Shown here: one piece after another, positions 52,869 to 59,691 of the stretch
Layout: the number at the start of each line of letters is the position of its first letter
How positions within the stretch are numbered: the stretch's first letter is position 1
Source: Candidatus Caenarcanales bacterium
GTDB taxonomy: Bacteria; Cyanobacteriota; Vampirovibrionia; LMEP-6097
Direction of reading: 5' to 3'
Assembly: GCA_013216135.1 (NCBI GenBank)
Contig: JABSOS010000004.1
Span: forward strand, 143,939 to 207,938
Length of the DNA stretch: 64,000 nucleotides
Translations under genes and position numbers: made by a program
The notes under the pieces: generated by a model
Seen by the model: only the letters and a program-made list of their open reading frames with translations
Database searches by the model: none
What the model was told of the DNA's origin: nothing

Positions 52869-53297
52869 ATGGTTGAGAAAAATTTACTCATCATAGAAGA
52901 TAGTCAGAGTGATATTGAACTTATCAAAGAAGCTTTTTCAATTGCTGAAATTGATGTAAATATCTCTACAGCGAAAGATGGGGATGAAGCTGTTAAGTAT
53001 CTTAACCGTGAGGCTCCATATGAAGATTCACCAAGACCGGAGCTAATTTTATTAGATTTGAATTTACCTAAAAAAAATGGTCATGAAATTTTAAAATACT
53101 GTAGGCAAGAAGAAAAATTTAGACACATTCCAGTAATTATTTTAACGACATCAGATTCGCAAGATGATATTAACAGTTGTTATGCTGAAGAATGCAATGC
53201 TTATATCGTTAAACCTTTTAATATTAATCAGTTAGTAGATACGGTAAAAGAACTACATGAACTTTGGTTTTCGGTTTCTAAGCTATTAGAGAGATAA
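52869..53297 (+). CDS. Rcp1-like single-domain response regulator
   Basis: A 142-residue receiver protein. The ATG at 52869 is chosen over an upstream in-frame TTG because GATAAT ends just 6 bases before it. Acidic pair E10-D11, phospho-acceptor D63 (LLDLNLPKKNG), Thr93-Thr94 and Lys115 (VKPF) are all in place. The insertion NREAPYEDSPRPELI before the Asp is typical of Rcp1-type regulators paired with phytochrome-class kinases. It has no output domain. The kinase at 44181-45473 is a candidate partner. Confidence 0.9.
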   Translation: MVEKNLLIIEDSQSDIELIKEAFSIAEIDVNISTAKDGDEAVKYLNREAPYEDSPRPELILLDLNLPKKNGHEILKYCRQEEKFRHIPVIILTTSDSQDDINSCYAEECNAYIVKPFNINQLVDTVKELHELWFSVSKLLER

Positions 53298-53313
53298 AAT
53301 TTGAGCTTTAAAT

Positions 53314-53742
53314 TTAAAGTATATCGTCGATGCCTAAGTCTTTTTCAGTTTTATACTTTTTCTCAAAATCTTCTAAATCATGAAGGAATTTAGGGAGTCT
53401 TTCACTCTCTTTTTCCTGATCAACTTCTTTATCATTTTTCTTAATTAAAGATTCTAACTCTAACCTGTTTTCTACAGCTTTTGTCATATAACCAGTGATC
53501 ATTGCGCTATATAGAAGTTGATTTAAAGATTCTTTACTGAATGTAACTGAAGTATCAGCAAATTCAGCAGGAAGGTGACCCAGTATTCCAGTGATACTCG
53601 ACTCAAAAAACTGCTTAGCATCAACAGAAATCTCTTTCGCTAGCATTAAAATATCGTCTTTATCCCTAGTGCCGAAAAACTTGTGGAAATCTACGTTTTT
53701 ATCGTTGTCACTAAGTGGTTTATTGTTTCCAAAAAAGAACAT
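53314..53742 (-). CDS. DUF760-like protein
   Basis: A 142-residue cytoplasmic protein. The block SSITGILGHLPAEFADTSVTFSKESLNQLLYSAMITGYMTKAVENRLELE follows the DUF760 pattern (G-x-L-G-x-L-P ... L-x-x-L-L-x-S-A-M-x-T-G-Y ... R-x-E-L-E). I know this family mainly from Cyanobacteria and plastids, where its function is unresolved. It is the best single pointer to the organism's affiliation. A TGCTATTAT box (53752-53760) ends 9 bases before the ATG. Confidence 0.7.
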   Translation of the reverse strand: MFFFGNNKPLSDNDKNVDFHKFFGTRDKDDILMLAKEISVDAKQFFESSITGILGHLPAEFADTSVTFSKESLNQLLYSAMITGYMTKAVENRLELESLIKKNDKEVDQEKESERLPKFLHDLEDFEKKYKTEKDLGIDDIL

Positions 53743-53751
53743 TTGAAGCTA

Positions 53752-53760
53752 ATAATAGCA
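53752..53760 (-). promoter_or_regulatory. Extended -10 TGCTATTAT of the DUF760 gene
   Basis: Minus-strand TGC plus TATTAT, 9 bases before the ATG at 53742. The GC-rich element begins immediately beyond it. Confidence 0.5.
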
Positions 53761-53765
53761 TATTT

Positions 53766-53857
53766 GGGGGTCCTGAGGGAGTGGCTTCACACAGACTCCG
53801 CTGCGCCCCACCGCAGGTGGGTCCCTAAGCTCGCCTCGCCTGTGTGAAGCTGCTACC
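53766..53857 (+). other. GC-rich inverted-repeat element, candidate small RNA or repeat
   Basis: A markedly GC-rich island in an AT-rich genome. GCTTCACACAG (53784-53794) pairs perfectly with CTGTGTGAAGC (53840-53850). Inside the 45-base loop, CCCACC (53807-53812) pairs with GGTGGG (53816-53821) around a GCA loop. A terminator-like hairpin follows at 53884-53918, so a plus-strand RNA of about 150 bases is possible. It does not show the conserved loops of SRP RNA, RNase P RNA or tmRNA. It may instead be a dispersed palindromic repeat. Strand is a guess. Confidence 0.45.
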
Positions 53858-53883
53858 ATTTAAATATTCTTTACTAAAAAAGA

Positions 53884-53918
53884 AAAATCCCAAGTATGCT
53901 ATTTTTGCTTGGGATTTT
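53884..53918 (+). terminator. Terminator-like hairpin
   Basis: AAAATCCCAAG (53884-53894) pairs with CTTGGGATTTT (53908-53918), 11 base pairs with a 13-base loop and a short T run. It lies downstream of the GC-rich element and upstream of the -10 of the next gene, so it must end something transcribed from the gap. Confidence 0.55.
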
Positions 53919-53947
53919 CCGCAGATGATTTGTTTTGTCGTTTGTGT

Positions 53948-53953
53948 TATTAT
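53948..53953 (+). promoter_or_regulatory. -10 TATTAT deciding a GTG start
   Basis: TATTAT ends 8 bases before GTG at 53962. The frame is open to 53935, but that would place the start codon upstream of the promoter box. Confidence 0.45.
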
Positions 53954-53961
53954 CTTACCTT

Positions 53962-55725
53962 GTGCCGATTGGTCCACCATTACCTCCACGTTTTCCTCAA
54001 GGCAATAATTATTTTCCTTGGGACAATCCCTATGATGAGAATAAATCTCCTGAAAAATATAAGATCTATGCTGAGCTTTCACCTTTAGTAGCTCTTACTA
54101 GAAGTAAGTCCCAGAATATAGCGGTTGAAAAGTTACCTTTTCCTTCTTTTGGTGAGTGGAAAATTACAAATATGAAAGATTGTTTCAAGCTAAGGTTTGA
54201 TGGCTCAAGAGAAAGAGGTGGAATAAGGGTTAATTTTGAATTTTTAACTGAGCTTGACACCCTTACAACTAAGCCTCATGCATCAAAACTAAGTGTCTAC
54301 TTTGCTGCTAACGAAGATGAAGATAGTAAAGCACTTTCAATGCTTGTTGACTTATCTAATAATTTAAATAAAAACTATTCTCCTAAGAAAGAAGTACCTT
54401 TGAAAGTATCACATAGTGAGCTTAATAGATTACATAGTAAAGCGAAGCTTGCGGATCTTAATACTAGTTTTGATGTGTTTAAAAGAATAAATGAAATTTT
54501 AAAAAATGACAATTCTGATGAAAAGACTGAAAGTTTTATTAGAGCGTCTAAAAAATATTTTGATTTACTTCAAAAAGATCTTCAAAGAATTAATAATGGT
54601 TTTAATAAAGAAAAAGATGAACTCTTTAAATCTCACTTAGATTTTTACTCTAAGCAGAATATTAATTCATTAGCAGCTTTAAAAGAGGAGATATTAGAAG
54701 TTTGGAATAATTTTAGTGAAATTCGAGACTTTATTATTCAGTTTCCTTCTGATTTTAGGAATAATAATTTAGAGATTGATGAGTTAGGAGCTAAAGCATT
54801 AATAATTACTAAGCAATTACTGGATACTATTAATCACGAAAAGTTACAGAGTGTTGACTCTGATGAAAAAACTGTTCCTAATTTTAAAGATTATCCATTA
54901 GAGGAAAAGGTCGCAACTTTAAAATATCAATCTGGGTTTTACTTGAATAATTTTAATAAAAATATTTTTAAAGATTTAATCTTAGAGTGTATTTATGAAC
55001 AAGATATGGAGTCTTTTAAAAAACTTAAAATCACTAATGAAATACAAGATATTTTAAGAAAGCAAATCCAGGAAAGTATATTAGACGGTGATGCGAAATT
55101 CTTTGAAAATTACTATGATATGAATCTTGACTCTTCAGTTTTTCTTCAAGAGGAACCTGGTTTTGTAACAGCATTTGAACAAGCTTTAAAAGATGGCTCA
55201 AACATAAATACTATAAAACCTTTGCTCAAAGAAATCTTTCAAAGTAACGATCATAACCTTAGTTGGAAAATTGGGACTGTAGGAGAAGTTGACACTCTTT
55301 ATTTATTGAACCAAGCAATTCTTAAGTACGAGGGAGACTCAAAAGTTGAAAAGTTGATTTTAGATTTTACTGAAAGTCTTGCTAAAAATAATAATTATGA
55401 TTTAACTGCTCAGAGACTCAAAAAAGGTTTGATGGGTAGCATTAAGATAAAAAGAGAACAATCTTTTAAGATCTTGGATAAGCTTATTGAAGAAGGTAAA
55501 ATCAATAAGCATGATCAAGATATCAATAAATTATTAATAGATAACCTTGAAAATTACTTTTTAGATGATAGTCCTAACTATTTTGAAAAATGGTTGAATA
55601 TTCTTCAAAAATTAGATATTCAAATACCAAAAGATACAATTAAATCACAGTATATGTTTTTAATTAATAGTCCTAACAGTATTATTAACAAAAAAATAAA
55701 GGATCTAATTTTAGATTTAGCTTAA
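53962..55725 (+). CDS. Large orphan cytoplasmic protein
   Basis: A 587-residue hydrophilic protein starting at GTG (leaderless by its -10). The first 25 residues are Pro rich (PIGPPLPPRFPQG). Residues about 40-130 look like a beta-containing domain; the rest is almost entirely helical and charged, with coiled-coil-like stretches near 190-230. No signal peptide, membrane segment, nucleotide or metal motif is seen. Many Lys, Asn and Asp. I do not recognise it; a scaffold or effector-like protein cannot be excluded. Codon use matches the neighbourhood. Confidence 0.6.
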   Translation: MPIGPPLPPRFPQGNNYFPWDNPYDENKSPEKYKIYAELSPLVALTRSKSQNIAVEKLPFPSFGEWKITNMKDCFKLRFDGSRERGGIRVNFEFLTELDTLTTKPHASKLSVYFAANEDEDSKALSMLVDLSNNLNKNYSPKKEVPLKVSHSELNRLHSKAKLADLNTSFDVFKRINEILKNDNSDEKTESFIRASKKYFDLLQKDLQRINNGFNKEKDELFKSHLDFYSKQNINSLAALKEEILEVWNNFSEIRDFIIQFPSDFRNNNLEIDELGAKALIITKQLLDTINHEKLQSVDSDEKTVPNFKDYPLEEKVATLKYQSGFYLNNFNKNIFKDLILECIYEQDMESFKKLKITNEIQDILRKQIQESILDGDAKFFENYYDMNLDSSVFLQEEPGFVTAFEQALKDGSNINTIKPLLKEIFQSNDHNLSWKIGTVGEVDTLYLLNQAILKYEGDSKVEKLILDFTESLAKNNNYDLTAQRLKKGLMGSIKIKREQSFKILDKLIEEGKINKHDQDINKLLIDNLENYFLDDSPNYFEKWLNILQKLDIQIPKDTIKSQYMFLINSPNSIINKKIKDLILDLA

Positions 55726-55769
55726 TTAGTTCCTTTATTTTTTTTGAGTTTTTACTGTGTAAATATAAA

Positions 55770-56561
55770 TTATTTAACTGCTGCTTTTGGAGCTGATAGA
55801 TTTACGATTTGTGAAAAATCTTCTGGCTTAAGTGAAGCTCCACCTACTAATGCGCCATCGATGTCTGATTTAGCCATTTGTTCTTCGATCGTGCCTGGTT
55901 TTACTGAACCACCATAAAGAATTCTTACTGTTTCAGCTAAGTTTTCTGGTAATAGTTTTTTAACTAAAGTTCTGATATTTGCGATTACTCTGTTAGCTTC
56001 TTCTGAATCACAAGTTTTACCAGTTCCGATAGCCCAGATCGGCTCATAAGCGATGCTGATTTGGCCTTCTTTGATAGTGCTGTAATCTAATTCTTTAAAT
56101 ACAGCATTGATTTGTGATTCGATCCACTCATCAGTTTTATTTGCTTCACGAGTTTCTAATGATTCACCACAACAGAAAATTAGTTTTAGAGAATCTTTTA
56201 GTACTTTTTCTGATTTAGCTTTGATTACAGAATTATCTTCGTTGAAGATTTCTCTTCTTTCTGAGTGACCTACGATTACGCTAGTAACACCTAGTTCTTT
56301 AAGCATAGCTGTGTTGATTTCACCAGTGTAAGCTCCTGACTCAAATTGACTTACGTCTTGTGCTGCAACTTCAACTTTATCTAAACCTGTCGTTTTCAAC
56401 TCAGTTACAACTGTTTCTATGCTCGTAAATGGAGCAGATAAAATTACGTCGACGTCATTTTGACTATCTTTTATTTTCTCTGAAAATTCAGCTACAAAAG
56501 CTTTAGACTCAGCTTTTGTTTTGTTTAGTTTCCAATTTGCAATTATTAATGGTTTTCTCAT
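55770..56561 (-). CDS. tpiA: Triosephosphate isomerase
   Basis: A 263-residue TIM barrel. NWKLNKT holds the substrate Lys, VGHSERR the electrophilic His, AYEPIWAIGTG the catalytic Glu, and LYGGSVKPG plus DGALVGGASL the phosphate-binding loops. It interconverts dihydroxyacetone phosphate and glyceraldehyde 3-phosphate in glycolysis. It is divergent from the sigma-factor gene, with a GC-rich hairpin in between. Confidence 0.96.
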   Translation of the reverse strand: MRKPLIIANWKLNKTKAESKAFVAEFSEKIKDSQNDVDVILSAPFTSIETVVTELKTTGLDKVEVAAQDVSQFESGAYTGEINTAMLKELGVTSVIVGHSERREIFNEDNSVIKAKSEKVLKDSLKLIFCCGESLETREANKTDEWIESQINAVFKELDYSTIKEGQISIAYEPIWAIGTGKTCDSEEANRVIANIRTLVKKLLPENLAETVRILYGGSVKPGTIEEQMAKSDIDGALVGGASLKPEDFSQIVNLSAPKAAVK

Positions 56562-56609
56562 ATAAATTTATTCCGTTTATGAGTTTAACAAATTATTGTG
56601 AGTTTGCGA

Positions 56610-56634
56610 CACCCCTAAGCTCTGCTTAGGGGTG
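56610..56634. other. Perfect GC-rich hairpin between divergent genes
   Basis: CACCCCTAAGC (56610-56620) and GCTTAGGGGTG (56624-56634) form an 11-base-pair stem with a 3-base loop. An A run follows on the plus strand, so it is not a plus-strand terminator; on the minus strand no T run follows either. It shares the 10-mer CCCTAAGCTC with the GC-rich element at 53823-53832. It may be an operator, a processed RNA structure or a repeat relic. Confidence 0.5.
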
Positions 56635-56668
56635 CAGAAAAAAACGAGCAACAAGATCGCGCTTCTTA

Positions 56669-56697
56669 TTGACGAAAATATATATTGGGATTAGTAT
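56669..56697 (+). promoter_or_regulatory. Canonical promoter of the ECF sigma gene
   Basis: TTGACG (56669-56674), 17-base spacer, TAGTAT (56692-56697), then 8 bases to ATG at 56706. It is the cleanest two-box leaderless promoter in the window and looks like a housekeeping-sigma type. Confidence 0.6.
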
Positions 56698-56705
56698 TTA
56701 ATTAT

Positions 56706-57389
56706 ATGAAATTTTCTTTATTCAACAAGAAAAACAAGCAAGAGAGCACAAAAGCAGATTATTCTACATTAGGCGATTTTGAGATTATCTCAATGTGTCA
56801 GCTTGGAGACAAAGTAGCCTTCAAAGAGCTTGTTAAAAGATACCAAAAAATCGTTTATGCATTCCTTTACCAATTAGCTCCTGAATGGGAAGATTTAAAT
56901 GATCTTTCTCAAGAAGTATTCATTAGAGTATTTAGAGGAATTCATTCTTTAAAAAGTCCACATGCGTTTAAGTCTTGGGTTAATCAAATCGTAGTAAATA
57001 TTTTCTATGATGAGCTTAGAAAGAGACCTAAGCAAGCTAAAAACTTTAGTATTGATCAGGCTTTTGAACATGAAGAGTTTGGTCCAGAATTACAAAGACA
57101 AATTGTCGATACTTCTTCCGTTCCTGATGATGTTTTCAGTAACACTGAACTAAAAAATATTTTACAAAACGCTATCTCTCAGTTACCTGAGCAGTATAGA
57201 ACTGTAATCGTTCTTAGAGAGCTTCAAGGTCTTCAGTATGACGAAATGGCTGAATTACTTAACTGTGCTATCGGAACTATTAAGTCAAGACTTTCTCGTG
57301 CTAGAGATAAGTTACAAGATATCATTAGACCTCAATTAGGTGAAAAGTCTTTCTATGACGAAGACTATGATATCGAGCACTTTGCTTAA
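56706..57389 (+). CDS. ECF-type RNA polymerase sigma factor
   Basis: A 227-residue sigma-70 family factor with only regions 2 and 4. Region 2: GDKVAFKELVKRYQKIVYAFLYQLA, then DLNDLSQEVFIRVFRGI and a W-containing SWVNQIVVNIFYDELRK. Region 4: ISQLPEQYRTVIVLRELQGLQYDEMAELLNCAIGTIKSRLSRARDKL, a clear helix-turn-helix for the -35. The frame is open to a TTG at 56685, but the promoter spacing favours ATG at 56706. The acidic C-terminal tail is unusual. The next gene is the likely cognate regulator. Confidence 0.92.
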   Translation: MKFSLFNKKNKQESTKADYSTLGDFEIISMCQLGDKVAFKELVKRYQKIVYAFLYQLAPEWEDLNDLSQEVFIRVFRGIHSLKSPHAFKSWVNQIVVNIFYDELRKRPKQAKNFSIDQAFEHEEFGPELQRQIVDTSSVPDDVFSNTELKNILQNAISQLPEQYRTVIVLRELQGLQYDEMAELLNCAIGTIKSRLSRARDKLQDIIRPQLGEKSFYDEDYDIEHFA

Positions 57390-57454
57390 ATAATTTTTAA
57401 GCTCAAGTTTTCCTGAATTTAGTTTTAGTTTATTGCTAAGCTTATGTTAAGTCT

Positions 57455-58027
57455 ATGAATGATTTTGAGAGCTATTTTGCATCACTCGAAGAGAAGATTC
57501 AGAAAGGTTCTCGTTTGCAAGTTATAAAAGATGCTAATGAAGAAAATAATAGAGCCTATAAGGTTAATAGAGCTTTATTATTTTGGTTTAAAGCTGAAAA
57601 GATAGCACCTTGGTTTTTATTAATTGTTTTTGTTGTAGCGGCTTCTTTTACTTCACTTTTCTTTTTACAAAATAAAACTAGAGCTTCTTTGAAAACAGAC
57701 CAAAGTTTTCTTAGTCTTGAATATAGTTATGTTGATGCTATTGATGACGATTTTCCTTGGGAGAAGCTGGAACTTCAAGGAGAGAAAGAAGGAGAGATTC
57801 GTTCTTTAGTAAATGATTATTTAGTTAAAAAGAATGCACTGGTTGAGAAGATAGAACATTTAAATTCTCAATTGAATGAGGAAAATAAAGGAGATCTTGA
57901 GCTTGAGATCTCAGATCTAAATTATCAATTGAAGCTTTTATCTAGTAAGCTTTCTTTGAAGATTAGATTTTTGCTTGATGAGGAAGAGACGCATAGGTTC
58001 TTCCGATTATGTTCGGCTTTAAAATAA
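57455..58027 (+). CDS. Candidate membrane regulator of the ECF sigma factor
   Basis: A 190-residue bitopic protein. The N-terminal 45 residues are cytoplasmic and charged and could hold the sigma factor; one transmembrane helix lies at about 50-71. The periplasmic part (about 105-190) is a helical hairpin resembling the CpxP/CnrX/ZraP sensor type (PWEKLELQGEKEGEIRSLVNDYLVKKNALVEKIEHLN, ending EEETHRFFRLCSALK). Position after the sigma gene and this topology suggest an anti-sigma factor or stress sensor. No ZAS zinc motif is seen. TATGTT ends 6 bases before the ATG, giving it its own promoter. Confidence 0.6.
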   Translation: MNDFESYFASLEEKIQKGSRLQVIKDANEENNRAYKVNRALLFWFKAEKIAPWFLLIVFVVAASFTSLFFLQNKTRASLKTDQSFLSLEYSYVDAIDDDFPWEKLELQGEKEGEIRSLVNDYLVKKNALVEKIEHLNSQLNEENKGDLELEISDLNYQLKLLSSKLSLKIRFLLDEEETHRFFRLCSALK

Positions 58028-58080
58028 TACCGACTGGTCGGATGGAACAGGGCGGGCGGTATGTTTTGGTTTTTAAAACC
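58027..58080. promoter_or_regulatory. GC-rich palindromic patch
   Basis: CCGACTGGTCGG (58030-58041) is a palindrome resembling the core of TetR-family operators. ATACCG (58027-58032) also pairs with CGGTAT (58057-58062) across a GC-rich stretch, and GGTTTTTAAAACC (58068-58080) is a further dyad. It follows the sigma regulator gene directly. It could be an operator, a terminator-like structure or a relic of the same element class as at 53784 and 56610. Confidence 0.35.
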
Positions 58081-58216
58081 CTTTTCTGGAGAGCTTTGTT
58101 TTTTTGAATTCGGATATTTTATAACATTTATTTAATTTTCCCTGTGGGAATTTTTGATACTCAAATAATCGACAGGGTATATTATCTTTGTAAGAGTAAT
58201 AAGCTAAGGACTAGAG

Positions 58217-58423
58217 ATGGATTTAGAAGATATTTTAATCAAAGTGAAATTTTTTAAAGCTTTATCTAGGATTAATTTTAAAGTTTATAAAATTACACAA
58301 AGTATTTTTTACCTAGTTGATTCTAAGGTTTCAAAAAATAACGGACAAAGATACATTGGTTTCTCCCCAAAACAAATATACTTCCCTCAAAAAATAGATG
58401 CTATCTTTGATGTAATTTGTTGA
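58217..58423 (+). CDS. Small basic orphan protein, 68 aa
   Basis: A 68-residue protein rich in Lys, Ile and Phe with one hydrophobic, basic N-terminal helix (EDILIKVKFFKALSRINFKV). No family is recognised. CTAAGGACTAGAG before the ATG gives a Shine-Dalgarno-like AAGGA 8 bases away, and TATATTAT lies about 36 bases upstream, both in favour of a gene. Its isolation and low complexity leave real doubt. Confidence 0.4.
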   Translation: MDLEDILIKVKFFKALSRINFKVYKITQSIFYLVDSKVSKNNGQRYIGFSPKQIYFPQKIDAIFDVIC

Positions 58424-58485
58424 ATTCAAAGAATTAAGCTATGGAAAATCAGTAGAGCAAACTGTTATAAATAGTTTGCTATTTT

Positions 58486-59691
58486 TTAATCTAGTTTCAT
58501 CATGACTAGGACTAGTCTATTGCGCATATTTTTTTTCAGGTATTTATCTGAGAATAGATTTTTAGCTCTGTCTAGGTAGACGATTAAATTCTTATCCATT
58601 ATTTTATTTGTTTGGTTACGCATTTTAATAACGTAGGATTCTTTTGATACCGGGATAACTTCGATGTTTGTTCCTCTAATATTTCTTTTGATACTATCGG
58701 TGTCTAACTTTAATTTCTCCTTAAATAAAGGCTTTAAGCTACTTTGAAGTTGCTGAAATCTATCATTTGCATAGATCGCTTCTGGGATTTTCATTAATGT
58801 AGCTGGCACTAGAAATTCTTTAATATATAGTTCTTGTCTATCGTTTAGGTGTTCTTTAACTAGGAAGTACTCTACATAGAGGTCCTGAAGTGAACCAGGA
58901 AGGTCAACTTTTTCTATAAGTTTTTCAGCAAGAATATTGCTTGCGGCATTTCCTGTGAGTATGATTTGTTTTACTTTTTTCTCTGTTTGTAAATTTGGGA
59001 AGTTTTCTTTAACTATTCTCTCTGCTTTAATGGAGCTTAGATATTTAAGTTTAATAACTTTTATGTCTTGGTTATGATCGATACTATTAATAAAGTTCTT
59101 TGCAATTCTGAATTGTTCTGGGTTTGCTGCGATAGTAAGATCATTATTTGCTGGATTTACAAATGAATAAGGTTTCGGTAAATTTTTATCTTGGCTGATG
59201 ATGATTTGTTTAAAGAGATGTTCATTTAGAAGCTTGGAAACAAGCTTAGAAGAGCTGTAGCTAGTGGCAATATTGTAGAACTCAAGTTTTCTTAAGTCTT
59301 CTGTATATACTTTTAGGGTATTGTTCTCAAAGCTACTCTTTAATTTCGCGGTGTGTAAAATATCTTCAATCGCTTCTGAGATAGATCTTTTATGAAGATT
59401 GATTGAGATTTTTTTATCCAGATTTTTCGGGTAGACTAAATTAAATTCCCCGATTTTTGATATTGTGAAAAGAATTTCAGAGACTCTAGTTTCATAGAAA
59501 GATAAATTAACTTCTTTTTCTAAGCTAGGGTTTTCTTCTTTCTCAGGACGAATAAATTCTATATTAAAGAGATCTTTACTTTCCGGGGAGAATAGAGACT
59601 CAGCAGCTTGAGAAGGGGTGCTTATTAAAGCTATGCTGCCAAGTAAAGTCATTTTAGTTAAAAATGTTTTTAAGGTGTTTAAGTTCATCAT
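58486..59691 (-). CDS. Secretin N-domain protein without a pore domain
   Basis: A 401-residue exported protein (signal peptide about 1-29, ending PSQAAE). Residues about 63-130 are an N0/STN domain, the periplasmic opening of PilQ/GspD secretins: FYETRVSEILFTISKIGEFNLVYP, then KKISINLHKRSISEAIEDIL and SFENNTLKVY. Residues about 130-275 contain one or two N1-like ring domains (IKVIKLKYLSSIKAERIVKENFP; ILTGNAASNILAEKLIEKVD). The C-terminal third lacks the secretin barrel signature, so it cannot form a pore alone. It overlaps yraN by 38 bases; the upstream ATG is kept because it supplies the Lys residues of the signal peptide. Confidence 0.65.
   Translation of the reverse strand: MMNLNTLKTFLTKMTLLGSIALISTPSQAAESLFSPESKDLFNIEFIRPEKEENPSLEKEVNLSFYETRVSEILFTISKIGEFNLVYPKNLDKKISINLHKRSISEAIEDILHTAKLKSSFENNTLKVYTEDLRKLEFYNIATSYSSSKLVSKLLNEHLFKQIIISQDKNLPKPYSFVNPANNDLTIAANPEQFRIAKNFINSIDHNQDIKVIKLKYLSSIKAERIVKENFPNLQTEKKVKQIILTGNAASNILAEKLIEKVDLPGSLQDLYVEYFLVKEHLNDRQELYIKEFLVPATLMKIPEAIYANDRFQQLQSSLKPLFKEKLKLDTDSIKRNIRGTNIEVIPVSKESYVIKMRNQTNKIMDKNLIVYLDRAKNLFSDKYLKKNMRNRLVLVMMKLD

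Noticed and set aside
53766-53857. SRP RNA, tmRNA or 6S RNA for the GC-rich element
   Set aside because: The SRP apical loop consensus, a tRNA-like tmRNA end, and the central bubble of 6S RNA are not visible. I leave it as an unclassified element.
53825-54082. Minus-strand open frame across the GC-rich element and the start of the next gene
   Set aside because: It overlaps a well-supported plus-strand coding frame and crosses the folded element and the terminator hairpin. No start signal.
58486-59691. Complete PilQ secretin
   Set aside because: The N-domains fit, but the barrel signature in the C-terminal third is not recognisable.
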